Shown here: one piece after another, positions 33,301 to 45,571 of the stretch
How the letters are laid out: every line of letters starts with the position of its first letter
Position numbering within the stretch: the stretch's first letter is position 1
Source: Oxyruncus cristatus
Taxonomy: Eukaryota > Chordata > Aves > Passeriformes > Cotingidae
Direction of reading: 5' to 3'
DNA length: 64,000 nucleotides
NCBI GenBank assembly: GCA_013399855.1
Contig: VXAY01001956.1
Location: forward strand, 1,119,068 to 1,183,067
Notes under the pieces: generated by a model
Database searches by the model: none
What the model was told of the DNA's origin: nothing
Seen by the model: the letters and a program-made list of their open reading frames with translations, nothing else
Position numbers and translations under genes: made by a program

Positions 33301-36104
33301 CACTCCTCCCTTACAGCCCTTCTTCAAGGGACCTCAGTGGTGGCTGCAGCAAAGAAGCGCCTGTGTGAGGAAGACAAAATTAAATCACTGACAGCTCTGC
33401 CTCCTCCACCGAGCTGCCAATTCAATGTTGATGATGTTTTCTTCACAGGCTCCTGCAGCTTTGTTGCATAAGGCTGTCATCCCAACCAGATCTAGAGGGC
33501 CCAGGGAAAACCGGATGCTTACAATAGCAGCAGTCTTAGTGTTCCTATTACCTGACAAGTGGGTAGTGAAAAGATAAAAAGCAAAGGGAGGGGTACTGGG
33601 CCGTGTTCCATTATTTTTTTTTTTTAATTTTCCCCCCACTCAAGGCTGATTGAGCTTTGCCTAAAGAAGTCCAGAGTATTTCTGAAACTTACTTTGTTTT
33701 GAAAAGGTCTCCTGAAAATTTTCTGCCGGTTAAGGCCGTGTAAAATTGCACATCAGAAAGAGCTCCGGTGCTGCAAAATGACATGCCCGTCATCTCTACA
33801 TTTCTCTCTGTGAATGTCTTCCAGCATTTCTCCTTTAAACTTCAGCAATGCCCTCACCCAGTTTTGTTACTTCTCTTTGATCTTTGCACAGCACGTATTT
33901 TTCAGTCAGCTTCACCAGAAGAAGCTGAAGTATCACCTAAGGGTGATGGGGAAGGGGGAATAAGTGCATGTCTGGGACAGGCACTTTTAGGAGGAAACAG
34001 CTCCTGTTGGTGTTTGGGTGTCCTTGAGTGACCAGTAGCTCTGGACTTTTAATGCCTTCTGAAGGACAGCTATTTTCACTCACTGGTATGAGTTTCCAGA
34101 TCACGAGACAGACATTAGGAAGCCCTTCTTACTCTGGACTGACTGAAATGAATTAAAATTAAACAATAATCAAAATAGGGAATTCTGAGTCTTTTGTTGT
34201 TGTTGGCAATTAGCTTTCTAGCAAGTGGGTTTGGTGACCCTGAGACTGAGAGCCACTGTAGCTGGCAAGATAATTAAAGAGGGAAGGAGATGTAGAGGAT
34301 AACACATGCAAACCTCTGGTAGGCTGAATTGAATACATATCACAACTTTGCTTTATTTGTCTTTTTTCCATCAGAAATTTTCAACATGCCACTGAACTTC
34401 TGTTCCACAGTTTCCCTCAGACAATGTCCCTGTTTCTCCATCAGATTTCTGCCTCAGTAAAGGGACTAGCTGATTGCAATTTCAAAGCACTTTATAAATT
34501 TATTTTCTAAATGATTATAAGGTGCTTTACTGAAAAAAATACAACTTTTTCTTAGAAACAGACTGGATTATATTCAAAAAGGACACCTCTAACCTACAGA
34601 GGGATGAAAAAGCATGTTAAAACTGCCTGAATAAACCAAGTAACAATAACTAAAACATAAACCAGACCTTATCAATCAGGCTGAGGAAAAAGAACCTGGA
34701 AGAATAAAATAGCTTTCTTGCTGGTTAAGCAGCTAGTCTCCATTCAATTTCCAGTCATGTGAAAAAGTATATTTTCAAGGCAGGCTTGGTTTCTTTAGTA
34801 ACTAAAATCTAATCACAAAAACACAGGTGGCAATGTCATGTTTTTGTCCTGGGCAGAATAATGTTAATGGCAGCAGATGTATGAAAACAAAGGAACCCAG
34901 ACTGGCAGCAAGCCTTGCTACATACACACCATAATTTGCTGACAAGGGTCCTTGACATGGGGGATATCTCCAGAAAGGGCCAGGTGTACATGCCTGATGG
35001 ATGAGTGGCACGTAGAGCATGGCAGACATTTAGATGCAGCACCAGGGTGATCAAGAAAGGGGTAAGGCTGTGATGCACAACATGTGTAAGGGGGGCTGTG
35101 GTTCGGGTGCTCAGCAGTCCAACTGCAAGGATGCCAACTGCCACCTGACCGTGTTTGGCCAGCAGTCTGCCTGCCCACCTGCCACCAGCCTGTCTATCTA
35201 GGTGAAGAAAACCTGAGGATGACTCAGGTAACGAGCTGCAACCAGCAGGTCTGAGGAGGCCTGGCTGTGGGGAGAGACAGACTGCCTAGGAGAGAGAACA
35301 GACGTAGGGGCAACAAAACCTGACGTGTGGCTGAAACGTCTTCCCCAGGCTCAGCTCTTCACAGAACTGTCCCTACAGGGCCTCTCTCTGTAGTGAGGAG
35401 TTGTTGCCTCTGCTCCCCAGAGGATGACAAGGTCTGTGGGCTGAGTGGACCTGTTGTGGAAATTCAGCTGTAATTATCCTGCAGTTCTGCACACAGCTGG
35501 ATTACCTGGCTGCAGGGTGGCTGTGGAGGTGTTGCTTTCCTGGAGAGACTCTGGGGGCTGCAGTGGGCTTTGAAAGAGGAGAAATCTTGTTTATCTACCG
35601 AGTAAAGCTACCAGAGGGCAGGTAAAAAGCGGTGTGTTCATTAGGAGTAGAGGATGAGTAGGGTGCTCTTGCTGAATGGTTTTCTGTGCCTAAGCATTGA
35701 CTAGAAGGTCACTTGTGCATCTGAGAAACCCAATAGAAACTGTGAAATGAGATTTTGAAAAAATATTGCAGCAATGAATTCGGACAAGTCAGTGATTTTG
35801 AGAATGGCAGGAGTGGACAGAAGGAATACGTCTTGACACTGTTATCTTATTTGTCCTGGAATTAGGATAGTTGTTGAAGTCCCTTCTCTAATATAGAGGG
35901 ACAGACTGCAAAGATAACAGAAGTGGGTATGGGTGTGCATTGGCAAATAATTTGAAAACCAACACAGTGTACCTTTCTAAAGCATCCTTTATGCAAACAG
36001 TGGACCAAACTGTTTTAAAAAAATTAATCAATGTGACTGCAAAATTAAGAAAATTTACTGCTAGGAGAATGTCCTATTTTTGGTTAAAGGTTGGTGCACC
36101 CTGA

Positions 36105-36122
36105 CTGCTGCTGCTGCTGCTG
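36105..36122 (+). repeat. (CTG)6 microsatellite
   Basis: Six consecutive CTG triplets lie about 45-60 bases before the start of a CR1 fragment. Short and probably inconsequential. Confidence 0.85.
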
Positions 36123-36164
36123 TGTTTTGGCTGTCCCTCAAAACCAGCAGATGGATGATGAAGC

Positions 36165-36471
36165 AGGGTACATGTCAGTCTCTTCTCCCAGGTAAAAAGC
36201 AACAGGACAGGTGTAAATGGCCTCAAGATGCACCAGGGGAAGTTTAGAATGGATATTAGGAAGAATTTCTTCTCTGAAGGAGTTGTCAAGCATTGGAACA
36301 GGCTGCCCAGGGAATTGGTGGAGTCACCATTTCTGGAGGTATTTAAGAGATGTAAAGATGTGGTACTTAGGGACACAGCTTAGTGGTGGACTTGGCAGTG
36401 CTGGGTTAATGGTTGGACTCAATGGTCTTATAGGTCTTTTCCAACCTTAATGATTTCATGGTTCTATGAAT
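36165..36471 (+). mobile_element. CR1 LINE 3' end, relatively well preserved
   Basis: The sequence includes TCTCTTCTCCCAGGTAA, ATGGCCTCAAGATGCACCAG, TTGGAACAGGCTGCCCAGGG and GGTCTTTTCCAACCTTAATG, then TTTCATGGTTCTATGA, the octamer-type CR1 tail. It is 5'-truncated and close to a standard avian CR1 consensus. Confidence 0.93.
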
Positions 36472-38002
36472 GAGCATTTCTGGAAACACTGTTAACCAAC
36501 TGAGGAAAGAAGATGAATATTGAGGTTACGAAACAGCTGATGCTCTTGTAGGAAAGTACAAAAAAGTGTTTCCATTTTAATGATGGAACAAGTACCTAGA
36601 TTTTATTTGACTTAAACAGATGCATTGGGTGGGCGCTTGTAAGTCCTAGTAGATAATGTTAGACATGAAGCTGAAGTCCCCAGTGTGCAGGGTGAAAATC
36701 ATCAGCTGCATTTTCACAATGCTCAGGACAGTTCTTTGATTCTTTCTTTGTGTTTAGAGAGAGGAGAAACTGTCCTGGAACCCAATCTGGGAGAAAAGGG
36801 TAAGGAAAGGGAAAGAAACCTGCCTCTTGCTGGGACAGCTGCTGACAAGAGAGAGGAGCCACAGGAGCAGCCGTGCACCAGGCACTCTGAGCAAGGGGGG
36901 AAGGTCTGATGGAGGCAGAGGCTAATGACTGGTGGGGAACTGGCTGTGATCTTCTCTACAACTCTCCATTTGTGGTGGAATCAGAGCTCACAGAAATCAG
37001 CTCAAAGTGAGGACTTAAAACACCTAAATCTGACCACAGCAGGCTGACACAAAGCTGAGCACAAAGTCCCTGTCTGTAGCAGAAGCAGTGCATTGAGGGA
37101 TCAGGTCTAGAAAAAGTAACAGCAGCCATTACTTTTCAAAATAAGGGTTTCCTGACAAAATTTTGTTATATGTAATTTAAATCCTGTACCTAAGAGTGGT
37201 CCCTCATGGTTATTGTGGATATACTGAGTTTAAACATCAGCTGATGTTGGGAACACCAGTAATGTCTCTATGCTTCGCTGCCTGTACTGCTGCCCAAGCA
37301 CATGGTTAAGCGGAAATGATGGATGCTCTGTGGAACTGCTGTGCTATTAGCAATTCCCCCCTCCTAAGCAGTGCTTCCTGGCAATGAAATTGTCTTGCTC
37401 TCTGACAACAAAATCAATCAGCAGGCTCCTCTCAGATCTATCTCATCACCACCTTCACCACATTGCTGCTTTTGCTACATAAACCAATTTTTAATATTCT
37501 TATTTCTTTATTCTTTTTCACTGTGTTATATGTAACAATTATGATTACTACTAAAGATAAAGAAGTAGGGAAGTAAGATGCTTTTACAGACCACCTACAC
37601 AGCTACAGAATCACCTGTGACCTCACTTCTCCTCCAATCAGCTATGCCACAGTAAAAGTCCTTCATAATCAGTGTGAAATTTCACCAGGATTATCATCCA
37701 GGTGGCAACCCATACCCATTTAGGCAGAAACAAGTGTTTCCCTCAAAAATTATGGAAATGCAGGTTAGAATTCTGCATCTGAATCACTTTACACCAAATT
37801 AATTGTTTTGTTTTCTTTAAAAATACATAAACAAATGAAGTACATGGGGAATTTTGCTTCCATAATCTGTAGTTAGGGATTAGAGCTGGTGATGGCTGTA
37901 CCTTTGCTGGGAGTGACTGAGGAACATAGTGGTTAAATTTTATTTGGGTCACTTGTAACATTTAATTTTCACAGCCAGTTTGGTTGGCAGAATATTTGAT
38001 TT
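36472..38002. other. Intergenic, nothing recognised
   Basis: AT-rich sequence with no supported gene or repeat between a CR1 fragment and a long poly-T tract. Confidence 0.5.
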
Positions 38003-38060
38003 GATTTTTTTTTTTTTTTTTTTTTTTTTTNNNNNNNNNNNNNNNNNNNNNNNTTTTTTT
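38003..38060. repeat. Poly-T tract containing a 23-base assembly gap
   Basis: A run of T (about 38,005-38,030), 23 Ns (38,031-38,053) and seven more T residues. The true homopolymer length is unknown. No AATAAA-type signal lies close on the minus strand, so it cannot confidently be called the tail of a retrocopy. Confidence 0.9.
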
Positions 38061-38934
38061 GCATAATGAAGCAATGGAAATCCACAGCAGTCCTCCTTGA
38101 TAAAAGACAGTGGGATTATACATATTTTAAAAGTCTGCATGGGCTTTCCTGTAAGCATGAGGCTCAGGAAGAAAGGCTCTTTTTCTCCTTTCAAAGCCAG
38201 TGGAGCAGAGCTAGGTCTGTTCAAAAGTGTAACAGCCCTCTGAGGAAGGAGAGAGATGTAAGCTGTGGTGACGTGAGGGAGGCGGACACCCCACCCCCAC
38301 CCACCCCCAATTGCAAGTGTGTAAAGGCATGTGAGAGCTCGTCCTCTGAAACAGAGAGCTGGCAGGATCCACCTCTTCTGCTGGTGGAACAAGAATGGAT
38401 TTACATCTCATTTTTGTGGTCCTCCAGGGCAGGAATCAGAGTTAAACAAAGACATCTTCGGCAAGGAAGAGGAAATCCACGTATTTTATGTGACAGCTAA
38501 GGTTTTCTCTTTGGTAAAGCAGACTTGACTACACTGTACCACTGCCCACATCACACTTGGTCCAGGCTGAGCAGCATCAGGGGAATGCAGACCGATGCTG
38601 CTGTGCCTTGGTGACTGGGGTCAGCTGCCAGCAGCAGCTGAAAGCATCTTGCTTGGCTCTCTGAGCCTTTGGGGTGCGGGAAGCAGAAAGCAAGCAGGTT
38701 GTATAAATTCTCAGCAAAACGAGTATACTAAAATCACAGCACTTCTACTTTTTCCTTCTGAGTGTGGGCATTAAAAAATACATTTTCAGTAGGCAGGGAG
38801 TGGGTGTGTGAGAGAGCAAAGTGTTTGCACTCCTTTCCCACCATCTCGAAAAGGGTGGATGTTTCAGGGGAAAGGATCCTGACAGCAGAGTTCATCTTTG
38901 ATTAGCGCATCATAAAGAAGTCATGCAGAGTTGC

Positions 38935-39260
38935 CCAGTCCTAAGTGACTGCAGAAGAGATTGTGGAAGGAATAGCCAAAATGAGTATTATCAGATCACC
39001 AGGACTGGAAGACATGCACCCAAGTCTCCTAAAGGAGAACATAAGGGTGAAAGAGCTCATCTGCATGCAGCAGCTTGCAAACTCTTGTCTAAAGCCAGTT
39101 TGATGTTATAAGACTGTTACAAACATAACGACAGTTTTTAAAAAAGGTTTTCAGGGAAGAGAGGGAAAATGTGGGCTGGTAATTTTGACACTTCTGTGGG
39201 AAAACTAATAGGAACTATAAAAGCAAGAGAATTTGTGGACAGGCAGTAAAAATGACAAAC
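38935..39260 (+). mobile_element. Decayed CR1 internal fragment (reverse transcriptase region)
   Basis: The order of pieces (TCACCAGGACTGGAAGACATGC, GTCTCCTAAAGGAGAACATA, TTAAAAAAGGTTTTCAGGG, GGGCTGGTAATTTTGACAC) resembles the region just before and at the start of the CR1 reverse transcriptase domain. It is highly diverged with stops in all frames. Moderate to low confidence. Confidence 0.45.
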
Positions 39261-39867
39261 AGAAATGTTAATGTGACCTGAATCCTGTCTCATAAATGTG
39301 TATCAGAGTGGTGGGTAAGGCTGAACTGCTCAATATAATCCTCTTGAATTCCCTAAAGACCTGTGAAGACCTGGATTGCCTGGAAGCAAGGGTAACTTCA
39401 CCTCTGGTTGCCTAGAACAGCTGGTAAGAGATGGTGGGGCTGATGTGAGGGTGCAGCTAGTAAGGAGAAGAGACAATGCAGAGGTGCAAGTGGTAGGCTG
39501 TGGGGAGGAAAGTGTAGCAGAATGGGGACAGGCACTGAGCAGGAATAATCCGGGCAACAGGACAGGGAAGGAGACTGGGGAAGGGAAAAATGGATTTGGA
39601 GAGGCAGCTGTATACCGGCTTTTTTCTCTCTGTTTAGGAGAAGCTGAAAATGCAGGGGGACAGTAGGAGTGGCACTGAAGGAGGCAGCCAACAGAGTCTG
39701 TTGGGGACCATGGGCAGGTTTGCTCTGCGTGACGTGGTCCCTTGCACTGACTCAAAAAACTACCTTTGACACAGCAGAGGCCTTGACTTGATGTGGAAGG
39801 ATGGATGGAAGGATGCGGGGCAATGGGCAGAAACCGAAATATTGAAAATTCCACTTATATATCAGGA

Positions 39868-40062
39868 TGATCTTCTTTATGGTGAGGGTGGTCAAACATA
39901 GGCACATGAGGACCCAGGGAGATTGTGCAATATCTCTTCTTGGAGATATTCACAAACTATCTGCACATGGTCCTCGGTGAATGGCTCTAGATGGCCCTGC
40001 TTGAGCAGGAAGGTTGGAGTAGATGACTTCCAGAGGTGGCTTCCCACTTTGCCTGTTTCATT
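39868..40062 (+). mobile_element. CR1 LINE 3'-end fragment, diverged
   Basis: Pieces such as TTCTTTATGGTGAGGGTGGT, ATCTCTTCTTGGAGATATTC, GAATGGCTCTAGATGGCCCT and GAAGGTTGGAGTAGATGACT follow the CR1 3' end order. The octamer tail is lost. Confidence 0.75.
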
Positions 40063-43000
40063 AAGAGGAGGATGAGGCTACTGTTTGCTTGTGAAGGAGT
40101 AATGAATGGGAAGAGGTAGCAATGGCTCTGGGTTTTAGTTCAGGTTTTCCATACCAATGTGTTGTCCCTCCTGTTCTCTCTTTTTGATAACTTAAAACTC
40201 ATTTATAAAATGTCACTTCCGCATTCAGCTTTCTCTTGAGCCCCCAGAAAGTACATTTTAAATTCCAAATATCTAAGTGTAAACCTTTTGGTGAAGACCT
40301 TTGGAATAGAGCCAACCCTATTTCTGCCAACCAGTACCCAATATCAGAGCTTTAGTCCTTCTAGAAGTCATTACTTACCTTGTTTCTCCAAATGCACTGG
40401 TTTTCCTTGTGTGAACGAGCCCATCAGTAAAATTATGATTAACCCATGTTCTGCATTACATATTGATCTTGAGTTCACTTGTTGTTGTTGCAAATTGAAG
40501 TACTCCAGAAAGCGGTTAAAGTTCTAAAATATCTTAAAGGCCAACTTTCTCTTGAGTCATTTGGTGACAGCTACAATTGCCTAAAGCATTAAAACTGACA
40601 GCTTAGCTGAAGAAAGGGGAGACACATGGTATTTTCAACAGAAGAGACCTTGACCTTGAAAATGGCTTTTGTGCTTGTTCTCCAGGGTCTATACCTGTGC
40701 ACCTGGAGATTTTGCTGCAAAATTTCCTGGGTGAGAAGAGTGGGGTGGGTCAGGAGAAGCTGACGGGCGAGACTTAGTGGGGTTCATGAATGGGTGGTAA
40801 TGGTTGACATTAGGTTATGTGTGGTTGTTTTCTTCTTTTAATGTATTTTACCTCTGAGCCCAAAGGCTATACCTATTTTTATGTGTAGTTTAAAACCAGA
40901 TATCTTTGTCAGTGAGCCATTTAGCTAGAAACTCTAACTCTGTAAAGACACCATGTGGTGGCTTGTTATGAAGCCTAAGCAGAGTTGGTAGGAGGTAGGT
41001 AGGTAGGTAGGGCTGCCATCTTCTTCGTATAAAGAGAACTTTTCCTATAAATTTTCCTAAATTTCCTATCTAGAGATGGCACATCCTCCCTTGCTTGAGA
41101 GGAAGACCTCCTGCCTTAGGTTTTCAGAAATTCAGTGATTTTAGACACCTCTGTTTTGCATGTCTGATTACAGACTACTTTAAAGGCCAAGTGGTTTTGA
41201 AAACAGAAATCCCTTAAATACATTTTGATCAGTCAGCCTCTTCAACAGCTTTTCTCATAGCTATTAGCTTTTGTCTTATACTGAGTAAGTCACTTGCTCC
41301 AGGTATGTGCTCTGTCCTTGTTGCTAATTCTGTCTACTGGGGAATAGTCTACTTCCTACCTTAGGTTTCAAAAGTACCCAAAATAAAGGTGACCCCTGTG
41401 ATATTGCAAAAACTAGCCTGCTACTCCAGAATACTACTTCTCTAAAGACTCAAGCAACCTGCTGTGTACAGTCAGCAGTGAAATAACAGCAGAGACATGA
41501 TCAAATGAAACAGTAAGACCTGGTTACCTGTCCTCCTGCTAACGCTGCCTCTTGCTCTGAGGATGTCTAGCGCTGCCAAAGCTGCCTCATGCATGTGTGC
41601 TCCAGCAGCATGGTAATTATGGGGATAAAGTATCAGCTGTGAAGACATTACCTGAGCATTTCCAGCTAGCTAACACTTCTTAATTTGATGGTAGGTTAGG
41701 TTGGGGAGTGGAAATGTTATGGAAAACAAAGGGTACAAGGCACTAATCCATCTCTAAGTCCCTTTCCCACTTGGTGTTTCTTCTTCCTTAGTTTCGCTGG
41801 CTGTTTCTCATCCTCGACAGAGTAGCTGGAGTCATTGCACTCTTCACCAGCAGATGCTAAAGGAATTAAACATATATGCTGTTATATCCATTGCAGTAAG
41901 AGTTCTTTTAAAACACAACAGGAGAAGACATCTGGGCTCACGTATACCACAGCAAAGATGAATGGCTGTGTAAGAAAAAACGATTCCAGTAATTCATTCA
42001 GCTTTCACTGAGCAGTCAGACTGTTTTGTGGGGTCTGCCATCATATAGAGCCCTCCCATCTGCTTTATCCTCTTGGTGTAGACTTCTGCTCTGTTCTCTG
42101 GATTTGGTCGCTCTAAGTATCTATAGTGACAGAAACTAAAACTGGCATTTTCATGTAATTTAGAAACCTTCCAGCTGTCTGACAGATTGTTACAGAGGTG
42201 AGGATACATTATAGACCTATACATAGTACTCCTTGTAATAACAACAGAAAACCTATGTTGATTTTCTTCTCCCATTTGGCAAGACTCCAAGCATCTGCTG
42301 TCTAAGATTATCAACTTTTTGTAGCAAATTGGTACAGTGAAACAGAATAGGTCCAATTTTCTTTTTCCTTTAGTGACTGGAATAAAACCTCTGAAAATTC
42401 GCTATACCAGACAACAGAAGGTAATGTACTATGAGGTCAGATTTTTGTTCCTTGTAACACATCTCTGGTAATAATATAAACATCACATTAGATTTTATTT
42501 AAAAAAACAACAAACCCCACCCCTATTAGTTTTTCTTTCTTTAATGTAAGTAAAAATTGGTACAGGCAGGGAACAGATTATCCATCTTGCATTTTGGGAT
42601 ATGTTTGTTTGATGGGTTATTCACGCACACTAGAGAAATTTGTTGTATCTGGTGTTGAGGATGGAAAGGGCTTGAGCTTCAAGGAAGGGCAGGTTTAAAA
42701 CTCTTTGGGCAGACCTAGACATAGTCATCATCTAATCACCAGGCCTCTGGTCCTGAGGCAAGTTACCTCTGCTCTCTCTCCAAATTTTCCTGTTGTTAGG
42801 AAGTAGGTAGGGATCTGTGCCCCACAAGTGAGCAGGAGGCTTGCTTTCCAGCCATCAGCATGCCAGGCAGAGGCAGCAAAGAGGCGAAGGGCTCCTGGTG
42901 GTACTCTGCTCTCTGGGTGTTACAGCAATTTCTTGAACTCATTGAAATCAATTGCCAGAAGGCTTCAGCAGAGAAAGGAAAACAAATCAAGCCAGAAGCT

Positions 43001-43862
43001 GGCTAGTGGCAAAGAGGAGGAAAATGAGCAGAGGAACATAAATTATGCAATTCCTTCATATGGCAGCAGCTAAGTGGTTAAGAACAAAGAGTACCAAACC
43101 CATGGCTGGTTCCTTAAACCACGTCTTTTGGGACTGTAGCTGAGGCCAATGGTGTAGGTGAACACCAGGCTTCAGAAAGCAGATAATAGCAACAGACATA
43201 AGTGTCGCTGATTCCACCAAGGCAGGCAAGTGTCAGAGTGGTCTACCTGCTGGACTAACAGTTGCAGCTGTCAGGGGACAGACAGCTGCTGTCTGACCTT
43301 GAGGTAGCAGCAAGATGTTCTGTTAACCCTTCCTTGAGAAAATGATGTGGGAGGCTGTTTGCACCCTTCAGCTGCAAGCTGCTGAGAAAATTGTTAGGAG
43401 CTGCTATATGTGGCAGGCAGACAGAGGTGAGGCAGAGCAGCCCCGGATCCACTGCTGCAGCCAGCAGCCAGGCTGAGCAGGTAGGCCCTGCAGGCACACA
43501 GGGACATTGTAAGGACTTAAGGATCACAGTTGCCTGTCTTAAACACTGTTAAGCCACAGAAGGCCTTTACCATGAGGTATGCTCAGAATGGAGAGACAGG
43601 ATGGTGCTAAGTCCAGGCCCAGCAGAGACAAGAGCTGGTTAGCACATCCTGGGTAAGGCATCCAGACAAAAATCCACACTGTGCTAAACTGTGTAAAGAA
43701 GCAACTACTCGTCCACATATCACCAGTCAAATAAAGATCACCCCGAGTTATGGGACAGATGGCATCTACATCTACCAACAACCACTGAAGCACCCCCAGA
43801 TATGCCTCCATGGATAAGCCCCCACAGTGGGACATTGAGATAAGACGGTACTGTTGTCTGGG
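40063..43862. other. Intergenic, nothing recognised
   Basis: No supported gene. There is a short (GTAG)n run at 40,993-41,011. Sequence at about 43,250-43,860 is GC-richer and might be remnant internal retroelement sequence next to the LTR-like element that follows, but I could not recognise a domain. Confidence 0.45.
40993..41011. repeat. (GTAG)n microsatellite
   Basis: Four to five GTAG units in a row. Confidence 0.85.
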
Positions 43863-44436
43863 TGTTATCTCAGACTTAGGGGGAGGTAAACAAAGCTGTG
43901 GGAGAAGAATGTATCACTGATAATAGACATGAAGAATGCAGAATTCACACACCACCGAGAAAGCCAACTCAGCAACTGTGCTAAAACCAGCTCCGACTGG
44001 GTAAAAGGTAGTTCTGGCAGAGAGAGATCATGGCCACTGACTCACAGCCCACTGACCCAAAAAACCCACTGACTCAAAAGGAAAGAAAGATTGAGCATGC
44101 AGATTAATTAGCATTAGAGAACTGTTTAGCCAATGAGCATTAATTCCTTTGTCTGCTAAAATGTATAAATAGTGAAAATGTCATCTTGAATGACCTCGAG
44201 ACTCCTACTACTGAGAATCCCAGAGTGAAGAAGGACCAATGGGATGCCGCTGGATCCAAGGGTGATGGCTATCTTTTACTTGATCTCTCTCTCTCTCCCT
44301 CATCTCTTTTCTGTTTCTTTCTATCTCTTTCCTTTACATTCATTGTTCAATAAAATCTTTATTTTTGACTTCGGCGTATGGTCTCATTTACACCTTAATT
44401 TGGGCAGAGGCATATCTCAATAATCAGACCATAACA
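43863..44436 (+). mobile_element. Probable solo LTR of an endogenous retrovirus-type element
   Basis: The segment begins TGTTAT and ends ATAACA, a 6-bp perfect terminal inverted repeat with the TG...CA ends expected of LTRs. Internally there is a TATA box (TATAAAT, 44,164-44,170), a CT-rich stretch and an AATAAA signal (44,349-44,354) followed by a U5-like tail, in correct U3-R-U5 order. No internal coding region is evident and I could not find a target-site duplication, so the exact 5' boundary is uncertain. The family is not identified. Confidence 0.6.
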
Positions 44437-44572
44437 GGCATGTACAAACACAGCTGGCTGCACACATCAGCATGGGCAGAAAACACAGCAAAACCACAGA
44501 GTGTACCAGTGGCCTCATCCTATTTCCTCTTCTGGCTGATCAGGATGAAAGTGCTTTAGTGGAAAAACCGCC

Positions 44573-44658
44573 ATATATATATAAGTATATATGTATATAT
44601 GTATATATATATACACACATATACACACATACATAGATGTACATATACACACACACAC
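44573..44658. repeat. Compound (TA)n/(TATG)n/(CA)n microsatellite
   Basis: About 86 bases of alternating purine-pyrimidine sequence, AT-rich on the left grading to ACAC on the right. Such a tract is length-variable and can adopt non-B conformations. Confidence 0.95.
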
Positions 44659-44689
44659 CATGAACCCCTAAAGTAGCTGAACTTTGACA

Positions 44690-45030
44690 TTCAGTGTCCC
44701 TGGACACTGAGGTCTGCCCGATTGCTGGCCCTTGGACATCCAAGCCCCTGAGACTCCCACCCCCACTCCACTTGACACACAGAGGCACACTGTAGGTCTC
44801 TCCAGCCACTGGCCTTAGACCCTCAGCCTACCCAGCAGATGGCCCTTGGATCCTCTGCTCTCCAATGCCTCAGGCACACAATATGCAAAGGTTTGAGCCC
44901 ACCTCCAGAGGCCAAAATCTCTCCAACAGCTGGTTTTGGACTCCTGGTCCCTCCAACGGCCAGCTCTCAGACCCTCTGGTCTCTGCTTCTCAGCCCATAA
45001 TTCTGGTTACTACAATATCTGGCCCCCAGG
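44690..45030. repeat. Degenerate minisatellite, unit about 30-45 bp
   Basis: The module 'CTCTCCA-c-aGCTGGCCcTTGGACcCTC' recurs about six times with many mismatches (for example near 44,715, 44,798, 44,827, 44,919, 44,954 and 45,018). The unit length drifts, so this is an old tandem array or a repeat inside a retroelement. Confidence 0.5.
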
Positions 45031-45158
45031 ACTCTCACTCTGCTCACTGGCTAGTGTGGCTCCATGTTTGCTAGTGATTACACAGCACTATGCACACCCA
45101 TGCATGTCTCCATGTGTGCCAGTTTCTCCAGTTGCTGGCATCACAGACAAAGGGGCTC

Positions 45159-45571
45159 TGTTACTCATGGTGCCCTAGCCTGAACGCTGTAGCTTGGACC
45201 TCCATGCACACAGAGCAGAGAGCCCCTCACCTGCAAAGTAGAAATGGTGTTTAATGAGAAGACAGGACAGGCTATTGCAATCAGTCACATGGCATGGCCA
45301 CAGAAATGTGCTGAGCAATTACGTGTTTACATACAGTTACTTTTTTCCCATTTCTTGTCTTTTTTGCCATGCTTATTGCTCCAAAACCACATTAATCCCT
45401 TACTGTCCCTCCTTTACAACCTGTAGTAAGTCTCTCAAAATCGTCAAGTGCTCTTCCCATGCATTCCTCAATGAATCCCACATCCTTTAAGGCAGTAACA
45501 CCCCCTCAGTCTGTAAGGCCAGCCACAGGGGATTCCCACAAAAACTCATCTTGATGATGGGTTTCCCAACA
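45159..45571 (-). mobile_element. Possible minus-strand LTR
   Basis: On the minus strand this 413-base segment begins TGTTGGGAAACCC and ends GAGTAACA, so its ends form a TGTT/AACA inverted repeat. It carries an ATTAAA poly(A)-type signal before a U5-like end. No target-site duplication or primer-binding site was found and the family is unknown. It could be coincidence. Confidence 0.35.

Larger units (their letters stand above)
28641..36164. other. Intergenic, mostly unrecognised
   Basis: This 7.5 kb stretch has no supported gene. It contains a short direct repeat (29,542-29,586), a minus-strand stretch with coding-like composition near 29,990-30,310 (see separate entry), and a slightly GC-richer zone around 35,150-35,640. 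The longest open frame (31,796-32,293, plus) shows no domain, splice sites or recognisable homology. Confidence 0.45.

Noticed and set aside
37949..38392. Minus-strand frame with a lysine run
   Set aside because: The lysine run is the poly-T tract and the frame crosses the N gap, so it is not a real protein.
39330..39854. 174-codon minus-strand open frame rich in Pro, Ser and Leu
   Set aside because: The frame arises from pyrimidine-rich sequence that keeps several frames open on both strands at once, a sign of composition rather than coding.
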